A stretch of DNA of 64,000 nucleotides from Paenibacillus sp. RUD330 (GCF_002243345.2 NZ_CP022655.2:2978501-3042500), one strand, 5' to 3'. Positions 52,136 through 61,664 are shown, counted from the stretch's first letter. Numbers and translations are program-made. Notes: generated from the letters alone by a model not told the origin.

Positions 52136-53873
52136 CGGGGGTCAACTCCTTTTTGGATGCTTCGTACACTTCGGACGGAAGGAACGGATTGCCGTCGTAT
52201 TTGAGCACGCTGCGAATTTTGTCCGAGTAGCCGCAGTGCAGCTTGATCTGCGAAGCGAGCTGGGCCGTTGCGTTGTTCTCCAGCACGATGACCTGAGAAG
52301 CCTGGTCCAGATAAGGAGACAGCTGATCCGTCGGGAACGGATGGATCTGGCGCACCTGCACATGGTTGGACGCGATGCCGTCCTTCTCCAGGCGCGTGCG
52401 GGCCTCATCGATCGTTCCGCCCGTAGACCCCATGCCGATGATCAGCAGGCTCGGCTTCTCATGGGGAGCGTCGACGCGGATCGCCTCCGGAATCTGCAGG
52501 GAGGCCAGCTTGCCCAGACGTTTGTCCATCATGCTCTTGCGGTTCGCGGCGCTTTCGGACGGCCTTCCCGTCTCGTCATGCTCGACGCCGGTCACATGAT
52601 GCAGGCCGCCCTTGTCGCCAGGCAGCGAGCGCGGGGAAACCCCGTCCTCGGTAAGCTCGTAACGCTTGAACAGCTGATGCTGCTCCAGCTCCGGCAGCTC
52701 GCGCTGCAGCTTGCCGCGGCGGATCTCGATGCGGTCATAATCGATCGGCTCGCAGCTTTGCTTGCCGAGGGACAGCTGCAGATCCGTCATGACGATGACC
52801 GGCACCTGGTATTCCTCCGAGATATTGAATGCCTCCACCATGTCGTAGAAGCAGTCCTCGATGGATGCAGGCGCGATGACGACCTTCGGAATCTCGCCAT
52901 GCGTGCCGTAGACCATCGCATTGAGGTCGGATTGCTCCTGCTTCGTCGGCAGTCCCGTCGAAGGTCCTCCGCGCTGCGTATCCACGATGACGAGCGGCTG
53001 CTCGGTCATTCCGGCGAGGCCGATCGCCTCCATCATGAGGGACAAGCCTGGGCCTGCGGATGCCGTCATCGTGCGCACGCCGGCATAATTTGCCCCGATC
53101 GCCATCGTCACCGCCGCAATCTCGTCCTCCGTCTGGACAACCGTGCCGCCGAACTTAGGCAGCTTCTTGATCAGGTACTCCATGATCTCGGATGCCGGCG
53201 TGATCGGATACGCGCTCATGAGCCGGCAGCCCGCCGCAACCGAGCCGAGGCCGATCGCTTCATTGCCGATCATGAACAGCTTCTGCTTGCCGTCGGCCGG
53301 TTCGAGAGCGAACTCCTCGAGCGGACCTCCCGCCTGCTCCAGCACGAATTCGGCGCCGCGCTTCACGGCTTCGACGTTCTTCTCGACGATCGCCGGACCT
53401 TTGCGGCCGAATTCCTCTTCGACCGCTTTGTTGAACACTTCGAGCGGAAGGCCGAGCAGCGCCCAGGATGCGCCGGAAGCGACCATGTTTTTCATGAGCG
53501 AAGTGCCGAGATCCTCGGCGATCGATGTGATCGGCACGGCGAACAGCCGCGCATCGCTTCCTTCCGGCAAGGCAGGATTGAATTTCGCGTCCGCCACGAC
53601 AACGCCGCCGGGACGGAGCTCGGGCGCGTTGAGATCGATGCTTTCCTGGTCGAACGCGACAAGAATATCGAGATCATCCGAGATGGCCCGGATGGGGGAT
53701 GTGCTGATGCGGATCTTGTTATTGGTATGTCCGCCCTTGATTCTCGAGGAGAAATGACGGTACCCGTATAAATAATAGCCGAGGCGGTTGAGAGCGGTGG
53801 AGAAAATCCGGTCGGTGCTCTCCACGCCTTCGCCCTGCTGGCCTCCTATTTTCCAAGACAGCTGACTGATCAC
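52122..53873 (-). CDS. korA: 2-oxoacid:ferredoxin oxidoreductase, alpha subunit
   Basis: A 583-residue subunit in which the gamma-type domain (residues 1 to about 190, 'SWKIGGQQGEGVESTDRIFS') is fused to the alpha domain ('MSAYPITPASEIMEYL', 'GARTMTASAGPGLSLM'-like stretch). The final part ('GMGSTGGTIDEARTRLEKDGI') is the transketolase C-terminal-like domain. I start at GTG 53873, ten bases after GAGGAG, because it gives the usual N terminus; ATG 53891 lacks a ribosome site. It forms an A-B operon with korB. A possible promoter is given separately. Confidence 0.94.
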   Translation of the reverse strand: MISQLSWKIGGQQGEGVESTDRIFSTALNRLGYYLYGYRHFSSRIKGGHTNNKIRISTSPIRAISDDLDILVAFDQESIDLNAPELRPGGVVVADAKFNPALPEGSDARLFAVPITSIAEDLGTSLMKNMVASGASWALLGLPLEVFNKAVEEEFGRKGPAIVEKNVEAVKRGAEFVLEQAGGPLEEFALEPADGKQKLFMIGNEAIGLGSVAAGCRLMSAYPITPASEIMEYLIKKLPKFGGTVVQTEDEIAAVTMAIGANYAGVRTMTASAGPGLSLMMEAIGLAGMTEQPLVIVDTQRGGPSTGLPTKQEQSDLNAMVYGTHGEIPKVVIAPASIEDCFYDMVEAFNISEEYQVPVIVMTDLQLSLGKQSCEPIDYDRIEIRRGKLQRELPELEQHQLFKRYELTEDGVSPRSLPGDKGGLHHVTGVEHDETGRPSESAANRKSMMDKRLGKLASLQIPEAIRVDAPHEKPSLLIIGMGSTGGTIDEARTRLEKDGIASNHVQVRQIHPFPTDQLSPYLDQASQVIVLENNATAQLASQIKLHCGYSDKIRSVLKYDGNPFLPSEVYEASKKELTPVGNI

Positions 53874-53923
53874 TTGCGTCCAACTCCTCATCTGCTATGA
53901 GACCTTTTTCACAATCTCCATAA

Positions 53924-53952
53924 ATTTTATGCCTCCACCTTTAAAAATGCAA
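53924..53952 (-). promoter_or_regulatory. Possible korAB promoter
   Basis: On the minus strand TTGCAT (53952-53947), 17 bases, TAAAAT (53929-53924). The -10 box is good, the -35 box weak. Confidence 0.45.
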
Positions 53953-54025
53953 GGCATTATCGAGAAAAGTTCTCATACAGGAATCCGATGGAACCTATAA
54001 CAGAAACTGATAGTTGCCTGATGCC

Positions 54026-54994
54026 TCATTCCGACGGCAGCTCGCTCAGAAGGAAGGAAATCGCGTTGCCGTTCATGAAAGCCGCGGCTTGCCGCGCTCC
54101 GAACTCGCTGACGAGAGCGGAGCGCAGCGAGCGGACGTCGCCGGGATGCCGAAGGCCCTGCACATACAGCTCGATGCCGTCGAAGTCGGACCCCAGCATG
54201 ATGTGCTTCTCTCCTCCCAAGGCGCATATATGCTCGATATGCCGAAGGATGTCGCTGATCCGCACCTGCTCCGCGCTGCTGACGAAATAAGGCACGTAGG
54301 TCATGCCGATCCTTCCCCCCAGCGCAATGACAGCCCGAAGCTGATCGTCGGTCAGGTTTCTCGGATGGGCGCAGACCGACTTCGCGTTGGAATGCGAGGC
54401 GATGAACGGCCTCTCTGTCCGGTCCGCCAGCTCCCAGAACCCTTTTTCCGTCAAATGCGACACATCCAAAATGATGTCGAGCTCGTTGCAATGCCGGACG
54501 AGCTGCCGCCCTTTTTCCGTGAGTCCGCCTTGCCGTTCTTCCATGACTCCGTCCGCTGCCCAGTTCCCGTAGTTCCAGGTCAGGCCAAGCATGCGGACTC
54601 CCAGCCGGCGCGCAAGACGCAGCATCGCGAAGTCGCCCTCCAGCCCGTCCGCTCCTTCCAGCGTCAGGACGGCGGCGATCCGGCGTGCGGCAAGGCTGCG
54701 CTCAAGCTCCTGCCTGGTTCCTACGAACCGGTAGGCATCATTGGAGACGATCTTTTCGTAAAAGAGGTCGATGCTGCGGAGAACGGCGTCGAATGTCTTC
54801 GGCCTGCTTTCCGTCAAATAAATCGCATAGGCCTGAAGCATATAGCCTGCGGCCAGCTGACGGTCAAGCGTCACATCGAGCTGCCTGCTGCCGGAGCCGC
54901 CAGCGGCTTGGCAGACGTCGAGCTCCGGGTTTCTCAGCAGCTTGCTGAGCACGTCGCAATGCAGATCCGCAACTCCGAGTACAGGGTGTTTCAT
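54026..54994 (-). CDS. Membrane dipeptidase family (M19) peptidase
   Basis: A 322-residue zinc peptidase of the renal dipeptidase family. 'DLHCDVL' near residue 10 holds the first zinc His and Asp, 'LTLEGADGL' the bridging Glu, and 'DVSHLTEKGFWEL' and 'IASHSNAKSV' further His ligands. The family cleaves dipeptides, including some with D-residues; in bacteria the physiological role is often unclear. No signal peptide is present, so it should be cytoplasmic. The start is ATG 54994 with AGGAGG about ten bases upstream. It lies between korA and spoVS with no clear terminator of its own. Confidence 0.92.
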   Translation of the reverse strand: MKHPVLGVADLHCDVLSKLLRNPELDVCQAAGGSGSRQLDVTLDRQLAAGYMLQAYAIYLTESRPKTFDAVLRSIDLFYEKIVSNDAYRFVGTRQELERSLAARRIAAVLTLEGADGLEGDFAMLRLARRLGVRMLGLTWNYGNWAADGVMEERQGGLTEKGRQLVRHCNELDIILDVSHLTEKGFWELADRTERPFIASHSNAKSVCAHPRNLTDDQLRAVIALGGRIGMTYVPYFVSSAEQVRISDILRHIEHICALGGEKHIMLGSDFDGIELYVQGLRHPGDVRSLRSALVSEFGARQAAAFMNGNAISFLLSELPSE

Positions 54995-55061
54995 GGCGCT
55001 GCAGCCTCCTGTTCCGTTTCCTGCTCTTGCATGATATGAAGCCATAACCTTGAATGGACGC

Positions 55062-55090
55062 AAAAAAACCTGCTTACACCGTAAACAGGT
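55062..55090 (-). terminator. Terminator after spoVS
   Basis: ACCTGTTTAC-GGT-GTAAGCAGGT (one G-U pair) followed by a T-run on the minus strand, 24 bases after the spoVS stop codon. Confidence 0.85.
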
Positions 55091-55114
55091 CGAATGGGAT
55101 AAGTTGTCCGGTCG

Positions 55115-55375
55115 TCAGCGCGGCTCTACGATCAGCTTGATGGCTGTGCGGTCTTCGCCGTCGATGACGATATCGGTGAAGGCGGGAATGCAGATGAGGT
55201 CCACCCCGCCGGGAGCGACGAAACCTCGAGCGATCGCCACGGCCTTGATCGCCTGATTGATCGCTCCAGCCCCGATCGCTTGCAGCTCAGCAGCTCCACG
55301 TTCCCTTAGAACTCCAGCCAGTGCCCCTGCGACGGAATTTGGATTGGACTTAGCGGAAACTTTCAATACTTCCAT
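55115..55375 (-). CDS. spoVS: Stage V sporulation protein S
   Basis: An 86-residue cytoplasmic protein matching SpoVS over its whole length: 'VSAKSNPNSVAGALAGVLRERG' at the start and 'QAIKAVAIARGFVAPGGVDLICIPAF' in the middle. It folds like an Alba protein and is needed for late steps of sporulation in Bacillus. GAGGAGG precedes the ATG. The upstream region has a sigma-H-like promoter, the type that drives spoVS in B. subtilis. Order next to ymdB and rny is conserved in Bacillales. Confidence 0.96.
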   Translation of the reverse strand: MEVLKVSAKSNPNSVAGALAGVLRERGAAELQAIGAGAINQAIKAVAIARGFVAPGGVDLICIPAFTDIVIDGEDRTAIKLIVEPR

Positions 55376-55433
55376 GGAAAGTACCTCCTCGGGAATGATG
55401 GGTAGCTGCAGCTCTACACTACTTTCATAACCT

Positions 55434-55458
55434 ATTCGAGAGAGGACAAAAAATTCCT
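55434..55458 (-). promoter_or_regulatory. Sigma-H-like promoter of spoVS
   Basis: On the minus strand AGGAATT (55458-55452), 14 bases, GAAT (55437-55434). The Bacillus sigma-H pattern is RnAGGAwWW, N11-12, RnnGAAT; only one position before GAAT is off. Confidence 0.55.
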
Positions 55459-55501
55459 TCTTCCATTCCGATACCCGTCTCCAGGATTCGCCATCGTTCT
55501 T

Positions 55502-56299
55502 TCAGTACATCGCTAGAGACGTCTCGGTCAATCGAATTTTCTCCAGCTTCGCGGCCTGCCCGGTCGTTTCGTCCATGTGGACGATGAGTCCGTGCAGATG
55601 CCAGTCGCCTTCATCCACGATAAATCTCGACGGAAGGCCGGTCAGGAACTTGTGCAGCACGGCGTTCCGCTCCATTCCGAGGATGCCGTCCATCGGTCCG
55701 GTCATCCCTACATCCGTCAGATAGGCGGTTCCGCCCGGCAGGATCCGGTCGTCGTTCGTCTGCACATGGGTATGCGTGCCGACGACCAGACCCGCCCTGC
55801 CGTCGAGATACCAGCCCATCGCGATTTTCTCGGATGTCGCCTCCGCATGGAAGTCGACCATGACGCAGCGCGTTTCTTCTTGCAGCAGCTCCAGCTGCTC
55901 GTCCGCGACACGGAACGGATCGTCATTCGGCGGCAGGAATGTCCTGCCCTGCAAGTTCAGAATGCCGAGCTTCTTGCCGTTCACCTTGATGACGGCCGCT
56001 CCGCGGCCGGGCGATTGCGGCGAGAAGTTGGCCGGACGGACGATCCGCTCCTCATCGTCGATCCACTCGAAGATGTCCCGGTTGTCCCAGGTGTGGTTGC
56101 CCATCGTAATGCCGTTGACGCCCCAATCAAAAAACTCTTTGGCGATCGCGGCCGTTATTCCCCTGCCCGCCGCCGCATTCTCGCCGTTCACGATGATGAT
56201 GTCGGGATTGTATTTGGACCGGAGAGCGGGCAGTGCCTTGCGCAGCGCCGTGCGGCCGACGTTGCCGACGATGTCTCCGATGAACATGACTTTCAACAT
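55502..56299 (-). CDS. ymdB: YmdB-family metallophosphoesterase
   Basis: A 265-residue member of the TIGR00282 metallophosphoesterase family. 'MFIGDIVGNVGR' supplies the first metal Asp, 'VNGENAAAGRG' the Asn, 'MGNHTWDNRDIF' the GNH motif and 'GTHTHVQTND' the last His ligands. B. subtilis YmdB is a phosphodiesterase that acts on cyclic nucleotides and influences biofilm and motility switching. The start is ATG 56299, seven bases after AAGGAGG. It follows rny across a terminator and precedes spoVS, as in Bacillus. Confidence 0.95.
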   Translation of the reverse strand: MLKVMFIGDIVGNVGRTALRKALPALRSKYNPDIIIVNGENAAAGRGITAAIAKEFFDWGVNGITMGNHTWDNRDIFEWIDDEERIVRPANFSPQSPGRGAAVIKVNGKKLGILNLQGRTFLPPNDDPFRVADEQLELLQEETRCVMVDFHAEATSEKIAMGWYLDGRAGLVVGTHTHVQTNDDRILPGGTAYLTDVGMTGPMDGILGMERNAVLHKFLTGLPSRFIVDEGDWHLHGLIVHMDETTGQAAKLEKIRLTETSLAMY

Positions 56300-56320
56300 G
56301 ACTTGCCTCCTTCGGATTGC

Positions 56321-56349
56321 AAAGAAAATCCCGCTCCGGAGAGCGGGAT
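56321..56349 (-). terminator. Terminator between rny and ymdB
   Basis: ATCCCGCT-CCGGAG-AGCGGGAT hairpin followed by TTTTCTTT on the minus strand. It lies 11 bases after the rny stop codon, so ymdB may be transcribed by read-through or from its own promoter. Confidence 0.8.
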
Positions 56350-56360
56350 GATCCACGGTG

Positions 56361-57914
56361 TTACTTGGCGTATTCGACCGCGCGCGTTTCCCGAATGACC
56401 GTGACCTTGATATGTCCCGGATAATCGAGCTCGCCTTCGATCTTTTTCGTGATGTCTCTGGCGAGGCGGAACGCCTCGGTATCGTCGACCTTTTCCGGCT
56501 GAACCATGACGCGGACTTCGCGTCCGGCTTGGATGGCGTACGATTTCTCGACGCCGTCGAACGATTCGGAGATGGCTTCCAGCTTCTCCAGACGCTTGAT
56601 GTACGTCTCCAGCGTCTCGCGGCGTGCGCCAGGGCGTGCTGCGGACAAGGCGTCTGCCGCTCCGACGAGCATCGCGATGACGGAAGTCGCTTCGCAGTCG
56701 CCATGATGGGATGCGATGCTGTTGATGACGACCGGATGCTCCTTGTACTTGCGGGCCAGCTCGACGCCGATCTCGACGTGGGAGCCTTCCACTTCATGGT
56801 CCAGAGCCTTGCCGATGTCATGCAGCAGTCCGGCGCGCTTGGCGAGCGTGATGTCCTCGCCCAGCTCGGCGGCCATCAGCCCGGTCAGATACGCGACTTC
56901 CATGGAGTGCTTGAGCACGTTCTGGCCGTAGCTCGTCCGGTACTTCAGGCGGCCGAGAATCTTGATGAGATCCGGGTGGATGGCGTGCACGCCCACTTCG
57001 AAAGTAGCCTGCTCCCCATACTCGCGGATCCGCTCGTCCACCTCGCGGCGGGATTTCTCCACCATCTCTTCAATTCGAGCCGGGTGAATACGTCCGTCCG
57101 CAACGAGCTTCTCAAGTGCGGTGCGGGCGATTTCACGCCGGATAGGATCGAAGCCGGACAAGATGACCGCTTCCGGCGTATCGTCGATGATAAGATCGAT
57201 ACCCGTCAAAGTTTCCAGTGCGCGGATGTTGCGGCCTTCCCGGCCGATGATCCGGCCCTTCATTTCTTCGTTCGGCAGCGTGACGACGGATACGGTCGTC
57301 TCCGCCACATGATCGGCGGCGCAGCGCTGGATAGCCAGCGAAATGATGTCGCGCGCCTTCTTGTCCGCCTCTTCCTTCGCCTGCTGCTCGATTTCCTTGA
57401 TCATCTGAGCAGTTTCGTGGCGGACTTCCTGCTCCACGTTGGTGAAGATGATGGTCTTGGCATCCTCCGTGGTCAGGCCGGAGATCCGTTCGAGCTCGCT
57501 CTGTTGCTGCCTGTAGATGGAGTCGATCTGATCCTGTGTTTCTTCGATTCGTTTCTCCTTGTTGGCTACCAATTCTTCTTTGCGTTCGAGTGCTTCTAGT
57601 TTTTTATCCAGTGACTCCTCTTTTTGCAGCAGCCGTCTTTCGAGACGCTGATTCTCGTTGCGTCTCTCCCGAATGTCTTTGTCCGCTTCAGAACGGAGTT
57701 TATGGATTTCGTCTTTCGCTTCCAGCACGGTTTCCTTCTTCAGGGCATCCGCTTCCTTCTTCGCCTGCTCGACGATTTGGACGGCAGCCTGCTCTGCACT
57801 GGAAATCTTAGCCTCGGCGATCGACTTTCGGACGAAGTAACCAATCCCAAAGGTAATCGCGCCAACAACGAGAACGATCAAGATCCACCAAATAACGGGG
57901 CTCATCTTGTTCAC
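56361..57914 (-). CDS. rny: Ribonuclease Y
   Basis: A 517-residue membrane-anchored endoribonuclease that starts the decay of many mRNAs in Bacillales. An N-terminal helix (about residues 5-28) is followed by a long coiled coil to residue 200, a KH domain ('[25 protein letters not shown]') and an HD domain ('[24 protein letters not shown]') with the HD metal pair. Length and order are as in B. subtilis. GAGGAGG precedes the ATG. Its regulators RicA and YmdB are encoded in the same window. Confidence 0.97.
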   Translation of the reverse strand: MNKMSPVIWWILIVLVVGAITFGIGYFVRKSIAEAKISSAEQAAVQIVEQAKKEADALKKETVLEAKDEIHKLRSEADKDIRERRNENQRLERRLLQKEESLDKKLEALERKEELVANKEKRIEETQDQIDSIYRQQQSELERISGLTTEDAKTIIFTNVEQEVRHETAQMIKEIEQQAKEEADKKARDIISLAIQRCAADHVAETTVSVVTLPNEEMKGRIIGREGRNIRALETLTGIDLIIDDTPEAVILSGFDPIRREIARTALEKLVADGRIHPARIEEMVEKSRREVDERIREYGEQATFEVGVHAIHPDLIKILGRLKYRTSYGQNVLKHSMEVAYLTGLMAAELGEDITLAKRAGLLHDIGKALDHEVEGSHVEIGVELARKYKEHPVVINSIASHHGDCEATSVIAMLVGAADALSAARPGARRETLETYIKRLEKLEAISESFDGVEKSYAIQAGREVRVMVQPEKVDDTEAFRLARDITKKIEGELDYPGHIKVTVIRETRAVEYAK

Positions 57915-58073
57915 CTCCTCGTTGCATTCACCAAGGCTGAAAAAAAGCCGGGAATGATATTCAGTTGTTGCGATTCGGTTCCAAACCGTGTCTAAGACTG
58001 TAGAATGGAGACTAATAATCTTGAACCCATTTACGAAAGGAAATACATCCCTTTCACTCGCGGATGCACTATT

Positions 58074-58103
58074 AATGTAGCTTTACGCAATTTCAATTGT
58101 CAA
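58074..58103 (-). promoter_or_regulatory. Probable rny promoter
   Basis: On the minus strand TTGACA (58103-58098, overlapping the recX stop codon), 18 bases, TACATT (58079-58074). A leader of about 155 bases follows. Confidence 0.5.
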
Positions 58104-58773
58104 GCCAGAGCCCTTCGGTCTCCAGCTCCTCCCCTTCCGACACATGCCGCACGGCCTCCCGGACCAGATCGCCCTGGAAACCGCGGCGCAGCAAAAATCC
58201 TGTCAGCTTCAGCCGCTTATCGCGATCCTCGCCTTTTAGGCTCCGCCATTTCTTGGCCGCGGCCTTGAATGCCGCATCCCGTTCGGCTCCGACATCGAGC
58301 GCTTCGATCGTCTCGCCGGCGGTCAGCTTCGACACCCCGCGCTGCTCCAGCTCCTGACGGATCAGCCGGCGCCCCTTCTGGCTGCTCTTCACCTTCTGGG
58401 CGGCGTACATTCTCGCATAATCGCGGTCATCGATGACCTTCTCCTGCTGCAGCCGTTCGACCGCATAGCGGATATCCGGCTCCGTGTATTCCTTGCGCTT
58501 CAGATAGTCCGCCATTTCCTTGGCCGTCCTCATTTTGAATCCGGCATAATACAGAGCTGAGGCATAAGCCTTATACCGGTCTCCCTCCGATTGGATTCCC
58601 TCCAGCTCCTCGCTGCTGAGAACGCTCCCTTTGAGCAGCCTATACTTGACGAGTATATCCTCATGGACGGAAAACTCCGGCTCCTCATTCCCGTCCAGGC
58701 AGATCCAGTAATAGGAACGTTTGCGGGAGTCAGGCTCTACCTTGGTCACGACTTTCTCGCTGCTGTCCTGCAT
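58093..58773 (-). CDS. recX: RecX regulator of RecA
   Basis: A 226-residue RecX protein. Tandem three-helix repeats are visible: 'MRTAKEMADYLKRKEYTEPDI', 'RYAVERLQQEKVIDDRDYARMYA', 'KKGRRLIRQELEQRGVS'-like and 'KLTGFLLRRGFQGDLVREAV'. RecX binds along the RecA filament groove and tunes recombination and the SOS response. AAGGAGG precedes the ATG. It lies 125 bases after recA, separated by a good terminator, so it depends on read-through or its own promoter. Confidence 0.95.
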   Translation of the reverse strand: MQDSSEKVVTKVEPDSRKRSYYWICLDGNEEPEFSVHEDILVKYRLLKGSVLSSEELEGIQSEGDRYKAYASALYYAGFKMRTAKEMADYLKRKEYTEPDIRYAVERLQQEKVIDDRDYARMYAAQKVKSSQKGRRLIRQELEQRGVSKLTAGETIEALDVGAERDAAFKAAAKKWRSLKGEDRDKRLKLTGFLLRRGFQGDLVREAVRHVSEGEELETEGLWLDN

Positions 58774-58810
58774 AGTGCCTCCTTCCTATCCACGATCGGA
58801 TAGCTTGAGC

Positions 58811-58843
58811 AAAAAAGCACCTCTGAACGATTCAGAGGTGCTT
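58811..58843 (-). terminator. Terminator after recA
   Basis: A perfect 12-base stem (AAGCACCTCTGA / TCAGAGGTGCTT) followed by T on the minus strand, between recA and recX. Confidence 0.9.
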
Positions 58844-58898
58844 CCCTGTCAGGCCGGTCTATTCCGTGCAAGAACTCCTGGAATGCTTGCAGGACGGC

Positions 58899-59963
58899 TT
58901 AAACGTCCAGCTCCAGCTCGTCCAGCTCGTCTTCCTCTACAGGAGGATTGATACCCGCGGCTGCCCGCTCGGCGGCAGCGTTGAGGTTATGCGCCTCGCG
59001 AATTTTGGTATCGATCGTATCCGCTACGGCAGGGTTGTCCTTGAGAAACTGCTTGGCATTCTCGCGGCCTTGACCAAGACGGTCGCCGTTGTAGCTGAAC
59101 CAAGCGCCGCTTTTGTTGACGATGTCCATCTCGACGCCGATGTCGATGATGCTGCCTTGACGGGAAATGCCTTCTCCGTACATGATGTCGATCTCCGCCT
59201 GCTTGAACGGAGGCGCCACCTTGTTCTTCACGACTTTGATCCGTGTGCGGTTGCCCACGACGTCGTTGCCTTGCTTGATGCTCTCGATGCGGCGCACGTC
59301 GAGACGAACGCTGGAGTAGAACTTCAGGGCGCGGCCGCCGGGAGTCGTCTCCGGATTGCCGAACATGACGCCGACCTTCTCCCGAAGCTGGTTGATGAAG
59401 ATCGCGATCGTCTTCGACTTGCTGATGGCGCCGGACAGCTTGCGCAGCGCCTGCGACATGAGGCGCGCCTGAAGGCCGACGTGGGAATCGCCCATCTCGC
59501 CTTCGATCTCGGCCTTCGGCACGAGAGCGGCGACGGAGTCGATGACGATGACGTCTACCGCGCCGCTGCGCACGAGCGCCTCGGCGATCTCGAGAGCCTG
59601 CTCGCCGGTATCCGGCTGCGACAGCAGCAGCTCGTCGATGTTGACGCCGAGCTTGCTCGCATAAAGCGGATCAAGCGCATGCTCCGCATCGATGAAGGCG
59701 GCTTGGCCGCCCGTGCGCTGCACTTCCGCGATCGCGTGGAGAGCGACCGTCGTCTTGCCGGAGGATTCCGGACCGTATACTTCGATGACGCGGCCTCGCG
59801 GGAATCCGCCGATGCCGAGTGCGATATCTAATGCGAGGGAACCGCTGGAAACCGTCTCTACGGTCATATGCGTGGACTCGCCTAGTTTCATAATGGAGCC
59901 TTTTCCGAATTGTTTCTCAATCTGGCGGAGAGCCATATCTAAAGCTGCGCGGCGATCTGACAA
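58899..59963 (-). CDS. recA: Recombinase RecA
   Basis: A 354-residue recombinase. '[20 protein letters not shown]' holds Walker A, '[14 protein letters not shown]' Walker B, and '[22 protein letters not shown]' the L2/DNA-binding loop region. It promotes strand exchange and triggers LexA cleavage. I start at TTG 59963, which gives [12 protein letters not shown], the usual N terminus, with AAGGA ten bases upstream; an in-frame ATG 18 bases earlier has no ribosome site. A consensus promoter and a LexA box lie upstream. The C terminus is acidic ([12 protein letters not shown]), as usual. Confidence 0.98.
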   Translation of the reverse strand: MSDRRAALDMALRQIEKQFGKGSIMKLGESTHMTVETVSSGSLALDIALGIGGFPRGRVIEVYGPESSGKTTVALHAIAEVQRTGGQAAFIDAEHALDPLYASKLGVNIDELLLSQPDTGEQALEIAEALVRSGAVDVIVIDSVAALVPKAEIEGEMGDSHVGLQARLMSQALRKLSGAISKSKTIAIFINQLREKVGVMFGNPETTPGGRALKFYSSVRLDVRRIESIKQGNDVVGNRTRIKVVKNKVAPPFKQAEIDIMYGEGISRQGSIIDIGVEMDIVNKSGAWFSYNGDRLGQGRENAKQFLKDNPAVADTIDTKIREAHNLNAAAERAAAGINPPVEEDELDELELDV

Positions 59964-59999
59964 GAGATCCACATCCTTCATTCATCATTTTATAGTTCT

Positions 60000-60028
60000 A
60001 TTATAGCCTGTTTGCATCACTTTGCCAA
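60000..60028 (-). promoter_or_regulatory. recA promoter
   Basis: On the minus strand TTGGCA (60028-60023), 17 bases, perfect TATAAT (60005-60000). The transcript starts near 59993, about 30 bases before the TTG start. Confidence 0.85.
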
Positions 60029-60037
60029 GCTTTTTTT

Positions 60038-60051
60038 CGAACATACATTCG
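60038..60051. promoter_or_regulatory. LexA (SOS) box of recA
   Basis: CGAATGTATGTTCG on the minus strand, matching the Gram-positive SOS box CGAAC-N4-GTTCG with one change. It lies ten bases upstream of the -35 box. Confidence 0.85.
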
Positions 60052-60103
60052 CTTTTCTTGTCCGCGGCGCCACCTCCGTATCCGCTGCGGCATCCGGACG
60101 AAA

Positions 60104-60138
60104 AAGAACCGCAGCTGCGCATGCAAGCTACGGTTCTT
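60104..60138 (-). terminator. Terminator after cinA
   Basis: AAGAACCGTAGCT / AGCTGCGGTTCTT arms (one G-U pair) and a T-run on the minus strand, 110 bases after the cinA stop codon. Confidence 0.8.
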
Positions 60139-60248
60139 CCGTTAACTGTCTCCATTGTAGACCATTCCCGATGCCGAGAAAAGAGCACATGGAATGCAGC
60201 CGGAGCCGGACCGGCTGCCGCCGGGCGCGTTGCTCCGAAATCCGCGGC

Positions 60249-61499
60249 TCAGGATTCCTTCAGCAATGTCCACAGCCGGTACAAGGCGTGCTTGGCCGCC
60301 CGCATCCGCACCATTTCCCGGCTGCCGCCGGCTTGCAGCGTGTATACGGAAGCCTCCATGCCCTTGCGCGAGATGCCGATGTAGACAAGTCCGACCGGCT
60401 TGCCCTCGGACTCTCCTGGACCCGCTACGCCCGTTATGGATACGCCCCAGTCGCTGCCGGTCGTCTCGGACACCCGCTGGGCCATCAAGGCTGCCGTCGC
60501 CTCGCTTACCGCCCCCGGCGCTCCCGCGCCCTCCAGCATCTCCATCGGAATGCCGAGCAGCCGATGCTTGAGCACATTGGTGTACGTGACGACGCCTCCC
60601 AGGAACTCTCCGCTGCTGCCGGGCCTCGAGGTGATCAGCTCGGCGAGCAGCCCGCCGGTGCAGCTCTCGGCGCTGCTCAGCCTGTGCCGGCGGTCGCGCA
60701 GAAGCCGCAGGACCGCTTCCTCCAGCGGGATGTCCTCCTGCGCATACAGATAGCTGCCGACCCTCGACTGGATCGTCGCGGCCATATCGTCGATCCGCTT
60801 CAGAGCTTCCGCTTCATCCGGCGATTTGGACGACAGGCGGATCGTCACCTCTCCCTCCTTGGCGTAAGGAGCGATCGTCGGATCGGTCTGCGCTTCGATG
60901 AGATCGATCAGCTCATGCTCCAGCTTGGATTCGCCGATGCCGGCAAATCGGAGGATGCGGGAGTGAAGCGTCGCTCCACGGCCGTATTCCTGAAGGATCC
61001 AGCTTGTCGCGGGCCCCTCGAACATCGGTTTCATCTCCATCGGCGGTCCGGGGAGCAGAATATAGCGGATGCCGTCCTGTTCAAGGGCGTTGCCGACGGC
61101 GAGTCCCGCTTCGTTGTCCAGCGCGGCGCTTCCTTCGATCGAGTTCGCCTGCCTGAGGTTGCTCTCCACCATATGGGCGCCGCGGCTCGCGAAGAAGGCT
61201 TCCATTCTCGCCAGGGAAGGCTCGTGGATCACCAGCTTGCGCCCGAGCATGCCGGCAAGCACGTCCTTGGTGAGATCGTCCATCGTCGGCCCTAGGCCTC
61301 CCGTGAAGACGAGCAGATCGGCCCGGGAAGCAGCGATTGAGATGGCTTCTTTCAGCCGGGAGGCGTTGTCGCCGACGACCGTCTGGAAAAACACGTCGAT
61401 GCCGAGGGCTGCCAGCCCTTGGGACAAATAGCGCGCGTTGGTGTTGACGATTTGGCCAAGCAGCAGTTCCGTTCCGACCGCAATGATTTCGGCTTTCAT
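60249..61499 (-). CDS. cinA: CinA competence/damage-inducible protein
   Basis: A 416-residue CinA. The N-terminal molybdopterin-binding-like domain has 'EIIAVGTELLLGQIVNTNARYLS' and 'FTGGLGPTMDDLTKDVLAG'; the C-terminal domain (about residues 255-416) has 'SSAESCTGGLLAELITSRPGSS' and is the nicotinamide-nucleotide amidase part. It lies upstream of recA in many Firmicutes; in competent bacteria it assists RecA and also repairs pyridine nucleotides. The start is ATG 61499 with GGAGGAG upstream; longer readings add non-family residues. Confidence 0.95.
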   Translation of the reverse strand: MKAEIIAVGTELLLGQIVNTNARYLSQGLAALGIDVFFQTVVGDNASRLKEAISIAASRADLLVFTGGLGPTMDDLTKDVLAGMLGRKLVIHEPSLARMEAFFASRGAHMVESNLRQANSIEGSAALDNEAGLAVGNALEQDGIRYILLPGPPMEMKPMFEGPATSWILQEYGRGATLHSRILRFAGIGESKLEHELIDLIEAQTDPTIAPYAKEGEVTIRLSSKSPDEAEALKRIDDMAATIQSRVGSYLYAQEDIPLEEAVLRLLRDRRHRLSSAESCTGGLLAELITSRPGSSGEFLGGVVTYTNVLKHRLLGIPMEMLEGAGAPGAVSEATAALMAQRVSETTGSDWGVSITGVAGPGESEGKPVGLVYIGISRKGMEASVYTLQAGGSREMVRMRAAKHALYRLWTLLKES

Positions 61500-61664
61500 G
61501 ATGGCATTTCTCCTCCAGGATTGGGTTTGTCGCAGCAAGAGGCTCATGACGGCGAGACAATCGGCGGGAGCGTAGTCCATGCACAGGCTCCTCGATGCCG
61601 GTCAAGCGTTCCAAGGCAAAATGAAGAATGGAGCCGGCGGCGCCATCCTCCAGCGTACAAGAAA

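Noticed and set aside
53893-53935. Eight-codon leader peptide before korA
   Set aside because: A short ATG frame with a GGTGGAGG-like stretch overlaps the predicted -10 region, so it would not be fully transcribed; it is most likely chance.
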